Shown in pieces: positions 57,241-64,000 of a stretch of 64,000 nt of DNA. The position numbers and the translations under genes were made by a program. Origin of the DNA: Cryptomeria japonica (taxonomy: Eukaryota > Streptophyta > Pinopsida > Cupressales > Cupressaceae); contig NC_081406.1 in assembly GCF_030272615.1 (NCBI RefSeq), positions 215,569,497 to 215,633,496 on the forward strand, in the 5' to 3' direction. Under the pieces are notes generated by a model. The model was not told the DNA's origin. It did no database searches and worked only from the letters and a program-made list of their open reading frames with translations. Numbering within the stretch: the first letter of the stretch is position 1; each line of letters starts with the position of its first letter.

Positions 57241-57921
57241 TTTTTGGATGGCTATGAGCAAGAGGCTGAAGATTGAGAGAAAGGGGGAAGGAGAAGACAA
57301 GTGTCACTCATCTCAGTTTGACTGAGGGGAAGACTGGGAGAATCTAGGATTGGTTGGAGAATATTTAGGAATGGAGGGACAAGTGGAGATGGACTAGGGT
57401 TAGGTGGACAAAACCTCCTCTGAGAATATAGGAGTGTTGGAGCAAAAATAGGGAGGTTTCAAAGATTATGTGCACGTACACATTTTATTCATGAATATGG
57501 AAGTTAGAGATAAGTGGCTCATAAATGATTTATTTATTTATTTATTTTTATTGATTTAAATTAGCCACATGATGGATAAGTTGGCAAAGGTGGAGATGAT
57601 GTGGAGATGAGGTGAGTTGGAAAGCGGTAATTAAATAATTATGAAATTATTTAATTATGGAACTATAGGATAGTGAATAGTGCACAAATATGATAAAGAA
57701 TGATAATGAAATATTAAATATTTAATTATTGACTTAGAAGAAAGGGGGATAATGAATGAATTAATTAAATGTTTCAACTCAATTAATTAATAAAAGAATA
57801 TTAAATATTAACAAATTAAATAAATTAATCTTTTCAAATTAATCATTTAATAGAAAAATAATCATTAAATAAATATAAAAATATTTATTTAATTACTCAT
57901 AACCAATTTTATGTGTATACC
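56768..57921 (-). repeat. 5' LTR of element 3
   Basis: On the minus strand it ends GATACA at 56768. The start is taken near 57921, where GTATACACATAAAATTGG resembles the start of the LTR of element 2 (TGTAGACGTATAAAAATG). It contains AT-rich runs of ATTAAATAA type, as does the LTR of element 2. No second LTR of this element was found in the window. Confidence 0.65.
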
Positions 57922-58460
57922 GAAAGAATAATGAAAAACTTTTTGATTATATGCTAAGTAATCAATGACTAAATATCAAGATATTTGTATTGAAACCATA
58001 TATTTTATTTACAAACCCTTAGATGAACTAGTCTAAAACTTTGGTGTAATCCAAACATCAGCTATATCTTTTTAATAAAAGAAAACAATTCCTCTCAAAC
58101 AAAACAGCAGTCAGAAGAACTATGCAACGCTCAAAGAGCAGCATCAAGCTAATTTTGTCTCTGTGGCATGGTAACACAACAGTCAGGGCTGAGCTCAGAA
58201 ACGTGGATAAATATTATATTATACTATACGAAGACCTCTATAGATAAATTTGTTCAAACCATGCGTTTGAATATTGATAGATTGGCTAATGAGATTTTTC
58301 CATTTATTGACTTACATAAAATGACAACATTATATTAATATTTACCTAGACTTGCTTACCACGATAGAGTAATCATCAGTAAATAAAAGCACTCTTAGAC
58401 TTGATTGGATTATTCTTATTTTTATAATAACTGCACGTGGATTAGTCCATTCTTCGTCCT

Positions 58461-58500
<40 letters not shown>

Positions 58501-58911
58501 GTTCTTGCTATTTTAATTTAAAAATACTCTTTTTTTCCAAACGTCTTGCATAAGCGTAGCCAAAGTAAGGCCTTATAGTCATGCTACGTGGATTTGCGTT
58601 GATTTCTAACATCCATGCATTCAAGTGAAAGAGAAGTGTGTGGGAAATAAATCCTACATTTAAATTAGTTTACAACCTAAATGATATTATTGATATAAGG
58701 AGAGAGTAAATGTCAATATAACAAGTAATACAATGAACACGGGTGAGATAGACTATGTCTCGATTTTAATGTGATTTCTTGACTTTCCTTCTGATTTAGT
58801 TGGATGTAGTGATTTGTTTGACATATTCTATACACATTACTTATATAATGTGTAGACAATAATATATATTGATAAAGATTCATTGTATTGTAATTTTTTT
58901 TTTTGGTACTC
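57922..58911. other. AT-rich intergenic DNA with a TA microsatellite
   Basis: A (TA)n run is at 58465-58499. Nothing else is recognised. Confidence 0.6.
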
Positions 58912-59298
58912 TTTTGTTTTATGCTTATAAATTTTGAATGATTCTAAAATCTTAGTAGTATTGATATATATCTTTAAGAATTTATTGTATATAGATAAGA
59001 TATTTTGACTTCTTTGATAATAGTCAAGTCTCTGTTACTAACCAATAAGATTGAAGACATACAGGAAGAGATTAAAAAAATTTAGGATGATTTGATGATT
59101 TGTATTTTTTTTACTATTTTATTTTATGTTTATTAATTTTGAATGATTCAAAAATCTTAGTAGTATTGACATATATCTGTAAGAATTTATTGTATATAGA
59201 TAAGGTATTTTGACTTCTTTGATAATAGTCAACTCTCTGTTACTAGTGAATAAGATTGAAGACATACAAAAAGATATTCGAAAAATTTAGGATGATTG
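58912..59298. repeat. Direct duplication of about 190 bp
   Basis: 58912-59100 and about 59103-59298 are two copies (shared AATCTTAGTAGTATTGA, TTTATTGTATATAGATAAG, AAGATTGAAGACATACA). No coding capacity. Confidence 0.85.
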
Positions 59299-59329
59299 AT
59301 ATCTTTCAAATGTCAATGAAACAAAATAC

Positions 59330-61290
59330 ATTTTCTTTGGAATGTGCTTTATTGATACCATTTTCATGGACACTCATGTTCTTAACCTTGTCATCTATGT
59401 AAAACTGTATCTATTCATTCTAAAATATTTTACATACACAAGTTGATGTGTACTAGCCAAATTATTTGAAAAAGTTGATTTGAGAAAAGTGGGAAAAGGT
59501 GTTTTAACTTTAAGAAATTTCTCAACCTATGCCTACATTTAGGAACATGACCATACTAGGAAATAGCTTTAGAAGAATACACAAATACACAAAATATATT
59601 CAAAATGTCTATGCCAATATAGTTTGTAATGACTTTTAATGATATCTTTCCCATACTCACTTATGTCCTTGAGTTTGTCTTTAAATTGTAAAACCTTATA
59701 TGCTTATAAACAACTGCATGTAATAGTCAAATTATTTGAACGAGTTGGTTCAATAAAAATGGAGAAAAGTGATTGGTTTTGAAAACACATTCAAATTTAC
59801 TTCTAACTCTATTTAAGAAAATTACGGTACTAAAAAATAGCTTAAGAGCCTACTATAAACACATACACCTCTTTTGGGCTTCCTTGATAGTATTCATGCC
59901 CGTATTACCAATGGTTATCTTTTAGCATTCATGCCTCTATTACCAATGGTTATGTTTGAAAACACACAAGACAAAGATACATAACATTTATGACAATATA
60001 GTATCTCTTGAATGTTAAGAAACCTAACAAAATTACTTTTAATATGTTTTATTAACAAAATTTTCATGTTCACACATGTCCTTGGTTGTATTTGGTTTCA
60101 AAATAAAAATGTTCTATAAATTCAATTAAAAATATTTATCATCTATGTTATTGATGAAAGTTGGTTTACAAAAGTAAAATAATGTGTTTGAATTAAGGTA
60201 TAAAAACTATAATTACGATCTTATCGATAAAATGAAGTTGCATCCACTATCTTATATTACATTGTATGTCTAATGCTCTAGATGCACATTTCACTATACT
60301 TATTAATGAATTGAAATTTAGAGTTATAATTCAAATTTCAATTAATTAATAAATATGATAAAATAAAGATTTCATCTATAATTGAATAAATATTGACATC
60401 TCATTTAATGAGGAAAAAACATAATGTAAACTAAACCTAATTGATTTACTTTATAATATGTTTTGTTGATATTTTTTCATGTTCACCCATGTGCATTGTT
60501 GGGTTCGGCTTTAAAATAAAAATATTATATACAATCATTTTGAAATATTTGTCATGTAAACTATAGATCAATAATGGTCTAGTTATTTCAAAGAGTTTTT
60601 CTAGGAAAAGTAGGATAAAGTGTTTGAATTAAGGTGACAAAGGTATGAATATGATCTTATCAATAAAATGAAGTTGCATCCACTATTTGATGTATTATTG
60701 TCTATTCAATGCTCTAGATATGCATTTCACCATACTTAATAATGAATTATAATTCAAAATCATGATAGAATTCAAATTTCTATAAATTCATAAATATGAT
60801 CAAATATACATTTCACGTATTGAATAAATATCGACATCTTATGTAATGAGAGAAAACCATAACACAAAAATATTCCAATTGATTTAGTTTATAATTTTTT
60901 ATTGATAATTTTTTCATGTTCACTCATGTCCTTGCTTGTGTTTGGTTTCAAAATCAAAATCCTATATAAATTTATTTTGAAATGTTTGTCATACAAGCTA
61001 TGGATGAATAATGGTCAAGTTATTTGATAGAGTTGATTTACAAAGATAAGATAACATGTTGGAATTAAGTTGACAAAGCTATAAATATGATCTTATCAAT
61101 ATTATGAAGTTGCATCCACTATTTGACCTTGCATTGTTTGTTCAACAATTTAGGTATACATTTCATTATACTTATTAATGAATTGGAAGTCAAAATCATG
61201 TTAGAATTGAAATTTCAATTAATTAATAAATACAATCAAATGTAAATTTCAACTAATAGACATTGACATCTCATCTAATCAGAAAAAACA
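59330..61290. repeat. Diverged tandem repeat upstream of the GRAS gene
   Basis: About five units are recognisable by TCATG..CAC.CATGTCCTT-type starts at roughly 59363, 59650, 60064, 60478 and 60914, and by ATGAAGTTGCATCCACTAT at 60232, 60668 and 61104 (steps of exactly 436 bp). The last three units are similar along their length (about 75-80 percent by eye); the first two are shorter and older. No ORF is present. Confidence 0.8.
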
Positions 61291-61678
61291 AAAAAAAGAA
61301 TTCTACTTAAAATTAAAATCAAACTAGGACAAATTAAACATTTTGGAGAGAAAAAAGAGGAGGAAAAGTGTAAAACAAAAATATGGTAAAACTGCAATTT
61401 ATGCTCCTTTCTAGTCTTTCTTCAACGATCAATGCTGTCTTTTTACGGTGGAGGTTCTCGAGGGACTATTGAGTAGGAATGCGGCTCTTTCATCTTCAAG
61501 CCGAATAGACATTCGGCGAGTTTTTTAATCCTAATTTCTTTATCAGGCTTTGTTTTCTAGCTCAATAATTTCGACTTACAACAAGTCATTGTCTTCATGT
61601 TCAAAATCTTTGTCCACATTAGAAAGACTGAGCATCTGATATATACTGCTCACAAAGTTTCTTTGTGTAGTATGCAGA

Positions 61679-63274
61679 ATGGAGGATGTAATAATGGAAG
61701 AACGGTGGAATCTGTTTGATGAGCAATTTTGCCAGTATTACTACCATGATGATTCAGTAGATATGGCAGATTTGGTGTTAGAATCTGATTCTACTCACTC
61801 TCCGTTCACTCCTTGGAATGATCTACTCCAAGACAATGGAACACAAGATTTCTGGTCAACTTCAGAAATCCATACAGTAGAGGAGGAATTCTTGCAAATC
61901 ATATACAGCACCCAGAAGTCTGAAGAATCAGAAATACAATCAGAAAGTAGAAAAAATAGTATCCATAGTTGTTCTGGGAATCAAGAAGCAGTAAACCATG
62001 ATTACAGTTCAGGCAACACAAATGTTAGCTTTGACTGTAATGGATCCATGTCATTTAGTAATACTGATTCAGAAGAATACAAGGGATTAAGACTTGTTCA
62101 TCTTCTAACTGCATGTGCTGAGGCAATTTCACATGGTACTCATGATCTTGTTGAGACCATATTTTGCAGGCTAACAGAACTGGTTTCTCCAACTGGGTCT
62201 ACTATGGAAAGGGCGGCTTACTATCTTTCTCAATCCCTGCGCCAGACCCATATTGGGATAGTTGGTGTTATAGGTGATCGAATGTGCAAGCATGTGTTCA
62301 AGACCCATGAAAATGGTACTAGGACTAAGGACCCAAATTATATTGGGGCTTTTAGTTTGCTAAATATGGTTTACCCATATATCAGATTTGCTCATTTCAC
62401 AGCCAACCAGAGCATTCTGGAAGCCATTCCTGCTCAGGCACATACGCTGCATATTCTTGATTTCGATATAATGGAGGGCCTTCAATGGCCGCCATTAATG
62501 GAAGCTCTGAAAAGTGATTCAACCCATAAGCTCTGCGCCCTAAAACTCACAGCAGTTAAATGGCATAATGATGACGATGATGATCATGATGATCATGATG
62601 ATCATGGTGGTGATGATTCAGAGCCGTTTAAAGACACTGGAAGAAGATTGTCTGAGTATGCAAGCTCTCTGGGGATTCCATTTTCTTTCGAAGAAATTGA
62701 ACTGGAAAATCTCAGAGGCAAGCTCAGGCGAGATGACAATGAAGTGTTTGCAGTCAACTGTATGTGGGAATTGCCCCATATGCGCAAGCGAAGTAAAAAG
62801 CAATTAGCAGAGCTCTTCAATGGCGTGAGGGACTTGAAACCTGTTGTTCTGACTGTGGGAAGTGGACCTGTTGGGATGGACAACCATGAAAACCTCGATT
62901 TTTTAGAGCGTTTCAGTGAATGTTTGAGGACTTTGTGTGCAGTTTTTGATTCAACTCAGGTGGGTTTGCCAGACAAATTCGGGCTTGCTCGCTCCAATGT
63001 AGAAAATCTCTTCTTGGGGCCCATGATTTGCAGATCGATAAATTATATACCTGATAATCAGGAGACTGATTCAATTCCTGTCATGGACCTTGCTGTCAGG
63101 TCTGGATTTATTGAGCGAGATATCAGCCGCACAAATATAATGTATGCAAAATATATGTTAGCAAGTTCTGAGGCGGGAAGATTGTACGCAGTAGAATTGA
63201 TGGGCAAGCATCAACTACTGCTTAAATGGAATTCTACTTGTTTGACATGTGTTTCTTCCTTTACTGGTCTTTGA
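61679..63274 (+). CDS. GRAS-family transcriptional regulator, NSP2-like
   Basis: An intact single-exon gene of 531 codons. Residues 1-130 are a polar, acidic N-terminus. The GRAS domain starts with GLRLVHLLTACAEAI (residues 136-150) and contains the leucine-rich flanks, FAHFTANQSILEAI (237-250), a VHIID-type core LHILDFDIMEGLQWPPL (257-273), GRRLSEYASSLGIPFSF (321-337), VFAVNCMWELPHM (356-368), VENLFLGPMICRS (441-453) and a short C-terminal SAW-like end (LLLKWNST). The FDIMEGLQWP wording and the early GLRLVHLL place it with NSP2/SCL26-type GRAS proteins, which act with NSP1 in strigolactone and symbiosis signalling in other plants. Residues 297-314 are a His/Asp run from a GAT repeat. The start is the first ATG; a TATATA lies only 35-40 bp upstream. 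It is the only clearly functional gene here. Confidence 0.88.
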   Translation: MEDVIMEERWNLFDEQFCQYYYHDDSVDMADLVLESDSTHSPFTPWNDLLQDNGTQDFWSTSEIHTVEEEFLQIIYSTQKSEESEIQSESRKNSIHSCSGNQEAVNHDYSSGNTNVSFDCNGSMSFSNTDSEEYKGLRLVHLLTACAEAISHGTHDLVETIFCRLTELVSPTGSTMERAAYYLSQSLRQTHIGIVGVIGDRMCKHVFKTHENGTRTKDPNYIGAFSLLNMVYPYIRFAHFTANQSILEAIPAQAHTLHILDFDIMEGLQWPPLMEALKSDSTHKLCALKLTAVKWHNDDDDDHDDHDDHGGDDSEPFKDTGRRLSEYASSLGIPFSFEEIELENLRGKLRRDDNEVFAVNCMWELPHMRKRSKKQLAELFNGVRDLKPVVLTVGSGPVGMDNHENLDFLERFSECLRTLCAVFDSTQVGLPDKFGLARSNVENLFLGPMICRSINYIPDNQETDSIPVMDLAVRSGFIERDISRTNIMYAKYMLASSEAGRLYAVELMGKHQLLLKWNSTCLTCVSSFTGL

Positions 63275-64000
63275 GTATTCCACGCCATGGTATGTAAAAT
63301 TAATATCATGTCCAGAGAAATCTCTTGTGATGTCTTCAGCGAGCAGCTTTCATGGTCATCGTATTAAAGACCGCATGGTTATTAGGTCAGGCTGCTATTT
63401 CGCTGAATGTTTTCTTGTACTAAATGCTCAAATAAATTAAAAACGATAGGTTACGGTAGCGTTTCAAGTGGTCCATGATTGTGTTTACTTTTACTTTCTT
63501 AATTATTCTGTTTATAGATAGGATACGGTTGTTCTTAATATTTTCTTTACCAAATTCTCATACAAATTAGAAAAGGTTGTTTAGTGGAGTGTTTTAAGAG
63601 AATAAAATAAGTTGTTGAAATATAACTGAATTTATGATTATGTTTATTTTTACTTTTCTTAAATTAAAAAAGATTATGGATTGTGGAAGCCTCTTCTGAA
63701 GTATGTTTTAAGTTGTAGTTATGTTTATTTAAAGGCTTATTATATTAAATTAGAGTTAGAATTTTGTGTCAAATTGTTGAACTATTGCTCAAATTTTTTA
63801 TATAAATATGAGATTTTTTAAATATTATTTTTGATTAGGATTTTGTTTAGTATATTTAATGTTAATGCTTAGAAAATTAGTTGTGTACCATTCACATATA
63901 CTATTTATAGGTTTTAGTGGACTGCTTTAAGAAATAAATTAAATTGTGGAAATGTAAGTGAATCCATGATTATGTTTACTTTTACATTTCTTAAATTAGA
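63275..64000. other. 3' flank of the GRAS gene with diverged repeats
   Basis: A possible polyadenylation signal AATAAA is at 63431-63436, about 160 bp after the stop. Three diverged copies of a segment containing ATGATTATGTTTACTTTTAC and TTTCTTAAATTA end near 63503, 63665 and 64000. No other gene is seen. Confidence 0.6.

Larger units (their letters stand above)
46439..57921 (-). mobile_element. Tat-type Ty3/gypsy element 3, 3'-truncated and decayed
   Basis: Read from 57921 downwards: LTR, PBS, a tandemly duplicated LTR/PBS junction, a leader with 21-bp repeats interrupted by a chromovirus-like segment, pre-gag ORF, gag, protease, RT, RNase H and archaeal-type RNase H. Integrase and 3' LTR are absent. 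It has more stops and frameshifts than elements 1 and 2, so it is probably the oldest. Confidence 0.82.

Noticed and set aside
6849-57921. Endogenous virus (caulimovirid) origin for the RT-containing elements.
   Set aside because: Presence of integrase, LTRs, dual RNase H and Tat-type Gag; no movement-protein or caulimovirid coat features.
61679-63274. Assigning a nodulation function to the GRAS gene.
   Set aside because: NSP2-like proteins occur in plants that do not nodulate. The sequence supports subfamily membership only.
1-64000. tRNA, rRNA or snRNA genes.
   Set aside because: No cloverleaf, box A/B arrangement or rRNA core was noticed. A tRNAscan or Infernal run would be needed to exclude them firmly.

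Overview
The window looks like nuclear DNA of a land plant with a large, repeat-rich genome. The evidence is nested Ty3/gypsy elements of the Tat type, a CACTA (En/Spm) transposon with introns, an antisense plant-mobile-domain reading frame, a PLS-type pentatricopeptide pseudogene and a single-exon GRAS gene. Size and texture would suit a conifer or other gymnosperm, but the species cannot be named from the sequence. Only one gene looks intact: an NSP2-like GRAS regulator at 61679-63274 (+). No rRNA, tRNA or CRISPR was seen.

Layout. (1) 1-38007: an old CACTA-like transposon read on the minus strand. Its first recognisable exon is at 37891-38007, its TNP2-type transposase at 30112-26187, then a SET-domain gene (25807 down to 5927) and a Transposase_24-like gene (5353 to 3858), with part of the last repeated at 1-2308. 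(2) Two Tat elements sit inside it. Element 1 (6849-24884, +) has both LTRs, a whole gag-pol frame broken by stops, and an antisense plant-mobile-domain ORF. It is inserted in the SET exon, and 676 bp of that gene lie between its first LTR and its internal region. Element 2 (37890-30187, -) keeps LTR, PBS, leader, a pre-gag ORF, gag and protease, but has lost the rest of pol and its 3' LTR. (3) 38690-42150: a processed copy of the splicing factor CWC22, bounded by ~290-bp inverted repeats that carry a second, older CWC22 fragment. (4) 42946-43780: a PPR pseudogene. (5) 44485-46260: a chromovirus tail with a chromodomain. (6) 46439-57921: Tat element 3 (-), without integrase, its leader interrupted by another chromovirus-like remnant. 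(7) 57922-64000: AT-rich DNA with tandem duplications around the GRAS gene.

The most unusual structures are: a 21-bp repeat organised in 137-bp and 144-bp higher-order units in the Tat leaders; a pre-gag ORF conserved between two diverged Tat elements; the composite LTR/SET/internal arrangement of element 1; a SET domain apparently carried by a CACTA element; and the CWC22 inverted-repeat locus. Apart from the GRAS gene, the coding remnants are decayed. Many of their stops are TAG or TGA one transition away from Gln, Arg or Trp, as expected for long-methylated repeats. All calls come from reading the sequence; percentages are estimates by eye.
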